Source of the DNA: Asterella californica
Taxonomy: Eukaryota; Streptophyta; Marchantiopsida; Marchantiales; Aytoniaceae
DNA: 64,000 bases
Reading direction: 5' to 3'
Assembly: GCA_036924285.1 (NCBI GenBank)
Contig: JAYKYS010000011.1
Coordinates: 992,001-1,056,000 of the forward strand
The position numbers and the translations under genes were made by a program. This document shows, piece after piece, positions 34,811-47,215 of this stretch (positions are counted from its first letter, which is position 1; each line of letters opens with the position of its first letter). Below the pieces are notes generated by a model. The model made no database searches. It had not been told where the DNA came from and saw only the letters and a list, made by a program, of their open reading frames with translations.

Positions 34811-35233
34811 CAGTCTTTTCTCTCCTTATTGCAAGAGGCTTGAGTCATATTTGAGGTTGCAATTACGCAGAGCTTTCAAGTATGCAGAAGGACAAGTTTC
34901 TGATGAATTGCACTTCTAGAGGAGTGCAGGAACATTGACACAAAACATTTGGTACAATTCCTTCTCTGACAGTGCCCAAAATCGTTCACAGTTCAAATTC
35001 TTTGATAACTACAAGAGTCTCACTCGTAAGTACAATTTTCTCATAAGTGCAATTGATACTCATAGAAGTTTGCAGTTATATAGTTTGTAGCTAGTGTAAA
35101 AGAGGGGAACTTCTTGCACTTATGAAGTGCAATATCTCCACTTACACCGTGTAAACGGCAAGGGAGTGAAATCTCGTGTTGCACTTGTAGAGGGATGGCA
35201 TTTACGTAGGCTGCACATACGAAGGGACGACTG
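34811..35233. mobile_element. MITE-like element with CAGTC termini and TA duplication
   Basis: The left end is CAGTCTTTTCTCTCCTTATT and the right end reversed is CAGTCGTCCCTTCGTATGTG, an imperfect inverted repeat. TA dinucleotides lie directly outside both ends (34809-34810 and 35234-35235), the target duplication of Tc1/mariner and pogo elements. The 423 bp interior is non-coding and contains repeated TTGCACTT(C/G)TAGAGG and TGCACTTATGAAG words. It is probably a non-autonomous pogo/mariner-type element; the family assignment is inference from termini. Confidence 0.6.
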
Positions 35234-35585
35234 TATTCTCTTGACTCGAGACTAAGAGAGTTTCTGGTTCCTTCTCATGTCATAATCTTACTGTGAGATG
35301 AGCCATGTAAACATCGAACTGGCATTCTGACTATCACTGATAGTCTCTTCATATATATGGTACTTCCAAGTACTATACTAAACCCAGAAATGCACTTCAC
35401 GACTGTCTGTACATGTACACGCATCAGTTTAGTTCCTAGCAGACTGATTGAAAAGAACGTGTTGAAAGACAAGTTGAGACCAACTTTTAATCTTGAGTTG
35501 TAAGAATGGGAACGACATGTTTTAATCGGTAACCCATAGATTCTTTTCTGGAAAGTTTGAAACCAAGGAGATTATATCTAATGAA

Positions 35586-35900
35586 GCATGCATATTCACC
35601 TTTTCCATCTTCATATGGGAAGAGTATATGCACGTGCCTCTAAACTTATGATCAAACCCTTCTTCTTAGAAGGGTTTTGTTATCAATTTAAGTATGATTT
35701 AAATTAATTGTATTATTAGTCTAAGGCTGTTGTATATATAGCAGGAAGCGGGTCATTTCATATTCTTGACTTATGGTTTTGTGTTTCATAGTGTCCATGT
35801 ATAACAAATTAAACTATAAAAAATACTTATATTTATAAAATATTAACTTTCGTTATATAAATTTAACAGTGTAAAATATCAGATACTTATTTACCAAGGT
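35586..35900 (+). repeat. Two-hairpin repeat family, copy a
   Basis: It opens GCATGCATATTCACCTTTTC and returns as GGGAAGAGTATATGCA (first hairpin, 35590-35632). A second stem AACCCTTCT/AGAAGGGTT lies at about 35656-35678. The distal part carries ACTTATGGTTTTGTGTTTCA as in the copies at 49340 and 58140. No coding content. The right boundary is approximate. Confidence 0.6.
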
Positions 35901-36279
35901 GGTTTTCTAGTTACTTACTTGGACAGTATTATACTCTCATAAGATAAGATCAATCGCTTGTCATTTATGACTCCCTTAGCTCATCTCACCTTGAACCAAT
36001 TCAGTTCGTCAATTTTACACTTCATACCACACTTGTCCTCTTCCCTGGCCACGTTTGACTAGACGCTTCGGATACATATTAAATGTAAACATGTCATGAT
36101 TTTGGCCGTTCAATGATATTGCAATTGGTGTTTTCACAAGAACGAGGATCTCAACATGATCTCTTTTCTAGTAATCAAGACCTGGTAATTTGCAGCGCAA
36201 ACTGGAGATTACTCCTGAAAACAGGTACACGACGCAATTGCAAATTTCACTTATGGTTACGTGCAGAATTCATTATCAC
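35901..36279. other. Intergenic stretch, nothing recognised
   Basis: No coding similarity, RNA gene or repeat boundary was seen between the two-hairpin repeat and the minisatellite. Confidence 0.4.
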
Positions 36280-36580
36280 CCGATTCGCTACAAACAAATA
36301 TACATAAGTGAGAAACTCCCTAGAAAAGTTGACGGTTTCACTTTAAAACTACCTTATACAAGTGCACAAGCTCTCCTAAACCGATTCGCTACAGACAAAT
36401 ATATGTGTGGAAAAATCCCTGTAAAAGTTGACTGTCTCACTTAAAAAGCACCCTACAAGTGCACAAGATCTCCTAAACCGATTCATTACAGACAAATATA
36501 TTTATAAGCGAGAACTCCCTATACAAGTTAACGGTTTCAGTTAAAAGATACTTTTAGACAAGTGCACAAGATCTCCTAAA
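36280..36580 (+). repeat. Three-unit minisatellite (~100 bp period)
   Basis: Units start at 36280, 36381 and 36478 with CCGATTC(G/A)(C/T)TACA(A/G)ACAAATAT. Each contains GAGAAACTCCCT or variants, an AAGTT(G/A)AC(G/T)G block and ends with AAGTGCACAAG(C/A)TCTCCTAAA. Periods are 101 and 97 bp. Units differ at several positions. No coding content. Confidence 0.9.
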
Positions 36581-38906
36581 GTAGTACATTTAACCTTGTC
36601 CAATATGCATTTATCCATAATTTGCTTACACCGGAGAATAGGATGGATTCGAAGTTCGTTGCGGCCGAAGTTTGCCAGTTGACAGGGCCGACCGATTGTT
36701 CCATTTTGCCCCTTCTCTCAAGTCCTCTGCTACGAGAGCATGGGGCCCGGTGCTCGGAGATAGATCCTTGAGTTATCCGTAAATATCCCACTGTTAAAAG
36801 GTAACAGGGGTGTCAAAGTTAGGCGAAAAGATTTCTCAACGGGTGAGAGAAATAACTTCATAATTTTATCACGGGTAATATTGTGTAGCATCACGGCACA
36901 TTTTGTATCGTTTTTGTGAATGAACATTATGTTATTATTATTATTATTTTTTAGTTTTGACATTGATAATTACTAAAAGTAATAAAAAATCTGTTGAAAA
37001 ATATTAAAGGGAAAAAATAAAAATTCGTTAAGAGAATGCCCGTAGCTATTTTCTACGAGTACCTCCAGAAATGCTTACAGGAAACCGTCACGAAAATCAG
37101 GTCGAAATCGTAACTCTATCCCGTGGGTCTCCCATCTTCATATTCAAGAAAGGTTCCAACTTTGACACCTCTAATACCCGAGAAACATCTCTATTCAGGT
37201 TGTTTCTCAAAAGTTACGGGTAGTTGGTCACTATCTGTTAGCTTTTGCCGGTTAGTATCTTGCTGAATACAATTTCAACCCGCTTTTCCCATAAACTTAC
37301 GGTTGATATCCCAAGTAACTCCGGTTAGCCCCGAGTGCTGACATTGGGGACAAACCATGTTCCAGGACTTTTTCCGTGTTCTAGCTCTCGAAGGGATATC
37401 CTGCCAATTATCCCGCCAAATATTATATTTTGCTTCTATCTAGATGGACAAATGTAGTCCATGCACCTACTAGGACTAGTGGCTATTGGCTCGTCGTTCG
37501 TGTCGTCCTTATGTCCGGACTCAGTTGAGAACGATGGATCTTCTATTGACTATGCGGAAACTTCTACTTCTTTTTCTTTTTCCTTTTTCCCATTCCAGAA
37601 ACTGAATTCCGTCATGGTGAACTTTGTCATGACGACTTTTGTGACCACATGCGATTCTGAAGTTGGTGTCAGTTCTCCCCATTGAGTTGTGCTGCTTGGA
37701 TCCTCGATTGGTTCTCCTCGTTGGTACCGAGATATTGAGCAGATTATGTGATAATTTAGTGTATTAAGTTATACCTATGAATTTTTAATCAGGTTATTTG
37801 CCTTCTGTTGGATATGGTATGTCTTTTCTTTAGTCTCAGTTGTGAGATCAGAAGTGGAGGTGTCGACATATTTGTCAGGATATATAGAAAGTACAAGGAC
37901 AACTTTCTAAGTATCAATATTGGGAACCTCCCCGACGTGATTGACTAGCTTCTAGCGGGCATAAGTATATTAAGAAGAAACTAAATATCTGTCTTGAGAC
38001 AAGTAAGACTCGTGCTTACGTGAGTCCACTATGTAAGTGTAAGACCATGCAGGATTTGGGATCTTATGTCTCCTGCTTGCACTTAGTGGTTGTCATCTGC
38101 GGGCCATTTCGTCACTGCATAATCGAATCTTTTACTTATTGCAAGGATAGTGATTCGTTTCAGATGATTAGTTTAAGGACCTGAGCTGAGAAGAATACCA
38201 AGGATAAAATTTGATAAGTACAAGACTCAAATTCGTTATACTTATCTAGTTCTAACCTAAATGTAACCACAATGTTCACACTTGTGATCGTTGGAAAAAT
38301 TAAGCTCTCAACATGAACACACTGAATTGTTGACTTGGTAGATTACTGTGAGAAGAATCAAAATCCAGTTTCGTGTTACTTCATGGTGAACATAATCTGC
38401 CAAAATCTGTGGATACATTTGCTATAAGAATGGGAAGGATTTAGAAAACTAAAAAAGGTGGCTGTTTGAACACCAACAGGACCAGTTTTACGGCTTCCCA
38501 TAGTGATAAGTTGCATATTTGTCTGAATGTGTCTCGAGGTCACTCTCTGTTCTAACCACGTGCAAAGAAAAGAGTTTAAATTCATATAAGGAAATATTTT
38601 CCTAATATTTTATGACCATATTTACTAAAAATATTAATATTTAAATAGTATCTAATATACTAATTCAAGTAAAGCTATAATCGCAAATTTCTTTTACAAA
38701 GAAGTTTAAATGAACTCATAGAAATTTATATGCTGGTAACATAATACTCAGAAGAGTACCCGGCCAAATGAAAGGAAGAAAATTACTAAAAACTCAGTTG
38801 GTGTATGTTCAACTGTCAGGTATGACTGTTTTCTAGCGGTAGGATTATGTTTTCTAGCGGTAGCTTTAATCCTTCAGGGTAGACCTTGATAGGGTCAACC
38901 CAGTTT

Positions 38907-38908
<2 letters not shown>
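36581..38908. other. Intergenic stretch with a fragment of TIR element T
   Basis: 37028-37085 reads GTAGCTATTTTCTACGAGTA, then CCTCCAGAAATGCTTACAG and GAAACCGTCACG, matching the palindromic centre of TIR element T (60960-61010). It is an isolated fragment without termini. 37440-37690 has an 74-codon open frame with no family match. Nothing else was recognised. Confidence 0.4.

Positions 38909-38947
<39 letters not shown>
38909..38947 (+). repeat. (AG)n microsatellite
   Basis: An uninterrupted run of about 19 AG units. It is expected to be length-variable. It sits inside a short open frame (38886-39080), which therefore encodes an Arg-Glu repeat with no supporting evidence of being translated. 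Confidence 0.97.
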
Positions 38948-38949
<2 letters not shown>

Positions 38950-41900
38950 ACTCCGATGACAATTTGTGTTTTGAAGTTGTGTCCCTGACTATGGTGCAGA
39001 AGGTACTCTCTGGTCGGAGTGGTAAGTATTGGGACATGAGTACAGTATGGAGGAACTCCCAAGAGAGAGGAATTGAATAAGATTATTCTACTTCGAGGTA
39101 TTCCGATGACAGATACGGATCAGTACATTAGAAATCAGCCAATTTATGATGGCAGAATCTCTACTGTTCTATAAAGCTGAAGATAGTTGTTCTTCTACGG
39201 CAAGCCATTATGCACACATTGCATAAAGAATGTAGCAAACCTCGACTATTGTTCTAGAGAAAACATGAGAAAACAGTCTAGGAGCCTAGTAGGAACAGGT
39301 TCGCTAGCTTGTTATACAAAGCATGCACTGAGTGTGTATACAGTACAAACAGTACTGAGAGAAGGCATTGAAGATCAGTCCAATAGTTCCTATGTGATAT
39401 TTAAGAAGGCCTTCTCGTATACTCAAGTGTCATAAGAAGTATTCTACACCTAGTATACAGTAGGCTAGGAATACGGGGATGTTTAGAATCAAGGGAAACT
39501 ACAGAGCAATTTGGGCAGGATGTGAAATGGTTACATTTACTTGTTCCTTATAATTTAGAAATCTAGAGGCTTATTTCTCTAAGAATAGGAGATTGCACGA
39601 AAGTCGAGGAGGTAAGACTTTCACTTTCACCATCCTAGCATTCTCTACAGCTTTGATCGCGGAACCATGTGTTCATTGATTTCATATGGACCAAGATCCC
39701 CTTTTTCATTGTAGAAACTGATAGCTGTCTCCACTCAAAGTTTTCAGAAGATTCCGTTTGTGTAAAGGGAGAGGAAGGATTTCGTTGCAATTGCTTCTAC
39801 ATTCTGCCACTCTTGCTTATACAATGTGATGAGTTTGTTGGCTTGTAAATGAAATGCGAGATACTCCAAGAATGACTTCTTACTGTTTCTGAGCATGTTC
39901 CTGTTTTCAGTTCTATTCCGAGCTTCGTTTCTCCAAATGAACGATCCACGAGCGAGAATAAGAGAGAGCGTAGCCTTCAGTCCAATCATCTTAGTTTTAG
40001 CAGATCATCGTGTTGAATGCAACATACACTCCTCATAAGGCACACGATCATTATTAGTTTCAACGTAGTTTTCTTATCAATCAGTGCCGTTGAAACTTGA
40101 TTGCGGTGCAAAAATACGTACAGCGTATGCGCTCAGCTGTGGATTTGAAATCAGGCTAGATCACGAGTCACGACTGCAGTCTGTAGGCCCCCACCAAAAT
40201 GTCAGTCTTCTACTAGAAAACGAATGCGATACCAGGTTCCAGGCGTACAAGCAATCAGTAACTCGTCCAAGGCTAATGAGAGCCAACCTCAAGGCTCAAC
40301 ACTGTTACAGTACCGTACCTTGATGCAATGCATGCGAGAGTAGGTACCATGCTATGACTGTTGTTAGGACTTTATCTCCCCGGATTGTGTCTTTATGGAA
40401 CTAGATGCCTCCTTAAAACGGCGTTTAAAGCCGTAGTGTTTTCTGCTACAGATCCATATATCTTGCATCCTCAATATTTCAAGAAGCTATGTTTGTTTCT
40501 TTCGGAACTTAATGATTGAGCTCATTCCCTACTTCCTTTTCCCATGGTCGAACTTCGAGAACTGACATTGTGTCGATTCAGTCTGACTGAATATATGATT
40601 TTCAATCACAGATAAATTACAGAAGTTGAACTTGCATTGGGTGGTTCGTTACATCTCTCTTCATCTGAGTTGGTATGGTATCTGTCCTAAAGAGAGATGG
40701 ATCAAAGTACCGAGTAGAAACGCCAGAGATGTTACCCATAATGTTGAGGGAAGACCTCATACCATATCGGGCCAAGCGATTCTTTTTGAGAAAAGAGGAT
40801 ATCTCATTCTTCACTACAAAGCTGTCACTCTAAAGTGATCCATGTTAGCTGCTTGAAATACAACTTAGAGATGAATCCGTAAAATACTTTATGAATAAAA
40901 GAGCAAAGTCTGTGAATGCGCCGTAGACTAGAATTAGAACAACGCAATAGGGATCAGGATTATGAGCACAGTGTGACGAGAAAGGACTGCACAAAGCGAA
41001 TAAGTTAGAAAATCGCCCCCGTGCAAGACAAAGCGCATCAAGACAACTTGAAGGGTCTAAAGGTAAGGGGGGTTGATTTTACTGGATAATCGAATACCAG
41101 AATTCTGATTATGTGCAGCATCCTACAACAACGTAATCCCTCGATCCTCATGGAGAACTAAGTTACTTACAGTGAGCAACGAACAGGAACTGACTATTTT
41201 GCAAGCAACGTGGGAAAGACCATAAAGACCATAAATCAAAGGGTCAGAATACGTATTCGCAGAGTTGAAGTAACTGACTGGCCAAGGCCCAAGATGCTTG
41301 AGGAAGAGACGAAAGCAGGATGGTTGCGAGGTAGCTAATCTGATCTAATCAGGTCAGGTTTGGAAGGTTTCGTTTCTTACCCGTCTGGGCACTACTGTAA
41401 AAGGAGAAAACAGAGGACTCATAGATGATGCTAGATTTGATGGGACGCGAAACCCGAGAGAGAGAGCGAGAGAGAGGCTGATGTTTAGGGTGAAGGAGGG
41501 AGGTGGTAACGGAACGGAGACCGAGGCAGCACGTTATCTTATTGGAGAAGTGGCAGGCAGAGGGGCAACACACAGAGAAAAGGTGAAAGCATTGAAAGGG
41601 TGTTAAATTTTTCCTGGAGACAAGAAGTTGTTAGGCAGAAGGCGATTGGGCACAATCGTTTCAGCGTTCTGCCCGCCCAGATCGATTTTCTAATCAGGAG
41701 CTCCTCCTCTTCTTTTATCCCCGGCACGTACGTACTCGTTCGTTCTTTCTTTCCCTCAGGCTCCACAAATTCCAACACTCCGGCGGCGCACCCCCAGCCC
41801 TATTCGCTCTTTGTCCTCCTCCCACGTGTTTCTGTGTCAGCTGTCTTGACTTCGTCGTCAGCAGACTACTGTGAGCTGTGCTACAATCTACAGTGTGGTC

Positions 41901-43214
41901 GCTCGCCATAGCTGATTCTCTTCTACATAGAGCTTCGGATAAGAAAAACTCTTCACAAAATCTCATTCCATTAGAAATTTGGTAACAACTGAGGATATAT
42001 GAAAAACTGTTGTGGCTCAAAGTTTGAACGAAAGAATACCCTGTTCTTCCAGCTACCACGCACAAGAGATCCTTCCTGCAGAAAATTCTATCTGCAGTTC
42101 CGTGGAAACTCAGACTTGTCTCTTGTCATATCATTTCATCCAGTTCTGCCGAATGTATGAATAAGAAATCCACTTGAACTTGAAGAAGCACAAATATGGG
42201 TAGAATAGAAGGCAGGAGGGAATCATTTCCCTTCCTCCATTATTCTCTACAGCCATTTATTTTGAATACTATTATATTAGGTGATGAATAAACCATCTAC
42301 TGAACGATGGACATTTAACACTGAATATTTTGTTTGCACTTTTATCGTTAGTTCACTAGATCGAACAGAAAGAAAGAGTTTATCTTGCTGCGCATTCTAA
42401 TACATTATGTGACAAAATAGCCAAATCAGAAAGTTACAAAACTGTGTATTTTTCTGTTAGAACTTCCACCTGAACAAAATTGGACATGAAGCTATGAGCG
42501 ACTCCATGTGGCCGGGAGCTCATATATCCATACTTGTAATTTATATGACACTTTTATGTATGTACTGGTTATACAAATGCGAAGCTTTAGATTCATAGAA
42601 TCTAAAGCTAATTATTTTGGAAATAGACAGACAAATAGATAAATAGAAATTTCTTTGAGATCCATCTATTCATCTTTAGATTCATTCATGCCACGCTCTA
42701 GATTCTCATAAATAAATAATAACAATCCATTGTTTCCCATAGCTATATACATGAATAGGTTTAATGCTGGAAACGAAATTACTCTCAGTACAAAGCCAGA
42801 AATGACTTTAGACAACAACATGCGAATGAAGGAAAAGGAAGAAAAGAGAGTCAGTAATGCAAAAGAAGAAAAGAAGAAAATAAAAGACCAGGCGGTGGAG
42901 TGAGAGTAGTTGGGGATTCTAGACAAGGCAAAAAACAAAATGTCACGAGTTGAATTGATCGCTATTGGAATACTACTTTTCTTCTATGACCTCAATGGAA
43001 GCAAATAAGGTCGATCTGAATAGAATAAGAATTTCTATATCCTTTGAAAGAATGAAAGGGGTAGGAGCTATATTTCTAATGAGAGGTTGAGAAAATATGC
43101 ATGCTGGTGAGGTTTTGAAGCATAGGGGAAGGCGACAAGCGTCGCTACCAGGTGGGAAAATCTCACAGGTTTATTGGATTTTCTGTCGCTATGTAGGTCT
43201 CTACACCGATTTCA
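38948..43214. other. Intergenic stretch with a GC-richer island at 41.4-41.9 kb
   Basis: No gene family is recognisable on either strand. 41340-41930 is richer in G and C than its surroundings, with a GAGAGA-rich patch (41455-41480) and a CACGTG G-box-type core near 41823. Open frames of 74-116 codons overlap there on both strands, typical of GC-richer DNA rather than of a gene. This may be a promoter or 5' UTR-like fragment. The rest (38948-41340, 41930-43214) shows nothing. Confidence 0.3.
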
Positions 43215-43600
43215 AATATGCATGTTCGATCAACTTTCAGGAACTTTTGCTTGCTTTGTGTGTATTAAATATAAATATCTCCTTTGAAGATTAACAATAA
43301 GTAAGTGTTACATATAAATCCCAGAATAAGCTATATGAAAAATTATAACTTTTTCTAACTATTAATGTTAGTCACACCTAGAGTTACGGAGAGATTGAGA
43401 AATAACCCATAAGACAAGAGGCATTACACACGCTTCTCCAAGTACAAGTATAATACCCTGAAACAAATTGGAAATACTTGTATTTTAAATTAATTGATTA
43501 TCTAACTCTGCTTGGGAAAAAGTTAGATACTAAATTAAACATGCCGCACTCTTCCATATGAAGATGGAAGAGGTGAATAATATTGCGCGCCTCCCGAAAC
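43215..43600 (-). repeat. Two-hairpin repeat family, copy b (minus)
   Basis: In reverse orientation: the distal end GCAAAAGTTCCTGAAAGTTG and ATCGAACATGCATATTTG lies at 43250-43218. A stem near 43490-43540 uses ATCTAACT and AGTTAGAT. The hairpin ACTCTTCCAT/ATGGAAGAGGT is at 43547-43575. The order is the mirror of copies d and h, confirming opposite orientation. Confidence 0.65.
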
Positions 43601-45542
43601 GTCTTACGTCTTGAACATGTCAAGTCACTGTTGGCTTATTATTATTCACACGTTGAGAAGGAAGTCAGCCAGCACAAACGATATGCCATATTCACTACCT
43701 CGCTACTACTATTCTCATTACACGTCAAAAAGTGAACATATGTTGTAAGAATGTGGACAGCCACTAACAGTAAACAAGAGACGAAATGGGACGCAAATTC
43801 ACGAAGAGAAGCAACGGACGGGAATACGGAGGTGGAGGTTGCGTTCCCGTTACAACCTAACTGTGGATAAAGGTAACTACGATAGATGTAAGTACTGTGT
43901 GCAGGATGTACGTACTACGGTTGACTAGAGATTGCAGATATGGATGGAAGGCCAAGATCCATCCTCAAGGAGCATATTCCTCGGGGGGTATATTCCACCT
44001 AGAGTCACCCTCTCCATTTAATCTTCCATAATCTGTATTCTAGAAGATGATCCTCAGTTTCTACTTTCGCTTATGGACGGTCTAATTTGGTTTATAAAAC
44101 TACTTAGGAGAGAGCGGGGATTTACGCACTATGGTGTAAACTGAGGAACGTGAGATTTGAAGAATCTTGCAACTACGTATGAGACAACTTTCCGTTGCTT
44201 ACCAAGGGAAAGACTGGAATTTCATTATTCGAAATAGTGGACTTCTTGTACACACGAATGGCAATGGCGATACATTGCCCAAGGACTTCTTCGAGCCAAG
44301 AGGCCTCGGGAGAGCAAATCGATCGCCGCCTCTAGACAGCTTTTCCTCTAGCATCGCATAAGCTCAGCATCACATGCAGTCTGTACCATGGCATACGTTG
44401 GCCGTACAATACATCTGCAAGTTTTAAATGGATATTATATTAGTAAACTGTCTCTCCGACTATTTCCGGTTCATCTCCGTTAAAACTGATTAGCGAAGGA
44501 GGTGGTTTCTCAGTAAAAGTAGAATCTAGAATGGTGTAACTTTAGTTTAGAATGCAGTTTTAACTACATTATTCACTGCAAGAAGTTGCCTCTACAGTCA
44601 GTCTGGAGTATCTTATTCATCGATGAGAGAAGCATAACTTTTCTAGGCTGTATTGTATAGAGTATTATTTATCTAATTCTCCAGAGTGGTCCTCAATTCA
44701 CATCGTCATTCATCATGCAGTCTTTCCGTCTTGTCTCGGATTTATGGACTCTTTAATGTTAGAAGACACTCTTGAATCCACTTCAAGATTTTAGAACAGT
44801 ATAAGGTATGGACTCAACTCTGCACCATTTGGTCTTTGCCTCATTTGGAAGATAATATGTAATGCTTTGTATTTTAGAGCATGCGGACCACTCCTTGCAC
44901 ACATTAATCAACCTCATTATTCTTATACTCAAGAATTGTCTTTGCTTCCATACAAGCATTTAGAGTTGGTGCAACTTCTCCATGTTCCAAGCACATCCTC
45001 TTCGCATCAACAACTTCTCTCCACTTTAATTGATGAAATATACCAATTGGAGGTGATAGATAAGAATCGATACTTGATACAAAATTTTACATCAAGTATC
45101 AAGTATCGATTTAAGTTGCATCGGACAAGACTCACCACAACTGATTACATTATATTAGCATATTCTTAGATAAAAATGGTGGGATCTTTCATCCTATTCT
45201 ATATTGCATGTCTTGTGGACTACTACAAGAGATTCTCTTCGTGACCCAGAACAAGTTCTTGGGACAGTTTAGGTAATTATCTCGTCGGTGCAACGAGCTT
45301 TCTTATTGATTGTCTGTTGGGTGACAAGATTCATCCAGTCTTAAGAAGTGGTGGAGCAATGACTGAAGCGAGAGGTTTGTCGTCTAGCGTCCATGATTTA
45401 CGATTAGTGTAAGAATCTCCAACACTTAGTCGTTGTGCATGGTAGGTTTAGAGAGAGTGTCAAAGACAAGAGCTCAAAATGTACTGGAGCTATCAAACGA
45501 GTGCTGCGGGTTCGCCAAAGTGGTAGTGTAGGTTGATTAGTT
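43601..45542. other. Intergenic stretch with a perfect 16 bp inverted repeat
   Basis: AATCGATACTTGATAC (45065-45080) pairs perfectly with GTATCAAGTATCGATT (45096-45111) across a 15-base loop. It lies in a 100-codon open frame (44867-45169) without family match. Otherwise nothing is recognised. Confidence 0.5.
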
Positions 45543-47215
45543 TTGGCAGAGCTGAAAAATCTGATGCTGGATGACCAAGATCAAAGTCATGATGGCCATG
45601 CTCTGCTAACAGACACCAAGGAGATCAACCTGAATGAGGAGAATGTTTGGAAAGGCAAAGAGATAGCGGAGCAGTATGAGCACGAAATGACTATGGAGGA
45701 GGATCGAGATGAAGAGGAGACATATGCTGATCCAGTCGGAGTCGAGGATCAAGTTATACAAGCACCTCTGAGCACCTCAACCAATCAATGTCAGCAAGTA
45801 TCCACCGCTGCAGCAACGACCAACTAGCAACGTCAAAATGGTTGTTCAGCATCAAGGGACCACCACAGGTCAGATACAATACGGGTGGGGAATGCAAAAG
45901 GGGGCTAATGTGATAAGGACTAACTGAAAGCTTGAGTTCATTAACCAACCATTACCTGCAGATAGTCATAACAGTCATCCTAGGGGCTTCAATGGGTGTT
46001 GACTAGACGGAGAATACCAAATTAGAAGACGGCGAGCTTGAAGAATTATTGCAAGAGCTATTCCCAGGTGAAAAACTACAAAGTGTTAAGACATACTGCG
46101 GAGATCACAATCAGCAGAAGAGAGTGACTAGTCAACTTGTGTACTACGGAGAAAAATTTTTGTACATCATAGAATCGACTTCAATCTCACTAGAGACAAA
46201 ATCATAGCATGGACCAAGAGGACTCTCACCCAAAGCTTAGGGGTCTTTATAGAAGTTAGGGTTCTCAGTCAACACAATTTTTCTAGTTATAACCGACTCA
46301 GAGACGCATAGGATTATGCACAACTGCATGGTATTCGCTCTACCTTGGCAACCAATGATGAATGATAAAACAGTAAAGGGAAGAAAACTCCGGTGTGGGT
46401 TGAGATATAATAAGTAGACTAGATCTTTGCACACAAGACGAGCAACCATTGACGTATCTCTACACATTCTTAATGTAAGAGGACGTAGTCAATTCGTGAA
46501 CATACAGCTGCATAATGACGAACCTCAAAGAGTAATTAAATCAGCATATGCAGATCAATATTCAGGAGGAGACGGAAGTTATAAGTTTAACATTATCTAC
46601 CGAGGTCTGTCGGATGTATGCTTTACCGCAAGGAACATGTTTACGTTGCTCGTCATTGTCCTCGGAATCAGAGAAGGTCCTCTATAACACAGGCTCAAAA
46701 TTAGAGGCAAGCTCAGACCCAGACTACGTACACTACCATGAAACCAACTACCGGTAGCAAAAGAGAATGATATTCAAGGGGTGGAGAAGTCAATCTCGCA
46801 GGAAGAGAAAAGGAAGAAAGTGACACAAGATACTGACAACAAATGAATGCAGAGGAGTAGACGAGCGAGACTCTCCAGATAAGGACAAGGAGGAAGACCA
46901 GTACGTAAATCAAGATGAGGAAGAAAACCAAGAACAACTCAATAGAGAAAGAAGCACCAAGGAGGGAGAACTTTTTAGTACCATACACTAACGAACCAGA
47001 GATATAAGGTACGACAAGACATGGAGGACACAAAGAGACCGAAAAGAAATGAACCAGCTGGAGTCAAGTGCTAGGCGTATCAGCGTAGGGATGAGCATAT
47101 CTTGAGTAGGAGATCTCAATGCAATGGATAAGCAAGAATACCACAGTAGGAAGTCAAAGCTAGAGACCATAACAATCAGGCACAAAATCAACTGACACAA
47201 ACTTCATGCATGTAA
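45543..47215 (+). pseudogene. LINE ORF1-like remnant (DUF4283 and zf-CCHC_4 type)
   Basis: The 5' part (45543-45827) is an open acidic frame (KEIAEQYEHEMTMEEDRDEE). Downstream, frames 46140-46470 read RDKIIAWTKRTLTQSLGVFI, FLVITDSETHRIM and HNCMVFALPWQPMMNDKTVK, then GRKTPVWVEI after a shift: the DUF4283 layout (...FALPW-x-P...PVWV-x-L). From 46470, LHILNVRGRSQFVNIQLHND and IYRGLSDVCFTARNM lead to EHVYVARHCPRNQ in another frame, a broken zf-CCHC_4 knuckle. Charged, repetitive sequence follows to about 47200. In plants this architecture is typical of L1-type LINE ORF1; no RT follows. Confidence 0.5.

Noticed and set aside
36280..36580. Regularly spaced repeats considered as a CRISPR array
   Set aside because: Units of about 100 bp are contiguous with no unique spacers, and the DNA is a plant-type eukaryotic sequence. 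It is a minisatellite.
41340..41930. GC-richer island considered as a gene's first exon or promoter
   Set aside because: Open frames on both strands have no family similarity and no adjacent coding exons were found. Only the composition and a CACGTG core are visible.
46713..47033. A 106-codon minus-strand frame that looks like a multi-spanning membrane protein
   Set aside because: It is antisense to charged, Lys/Glu-rich sequence in the LINE ORF1-like remnant; reverse complements of such codons give hydrophobic residues. No family match.
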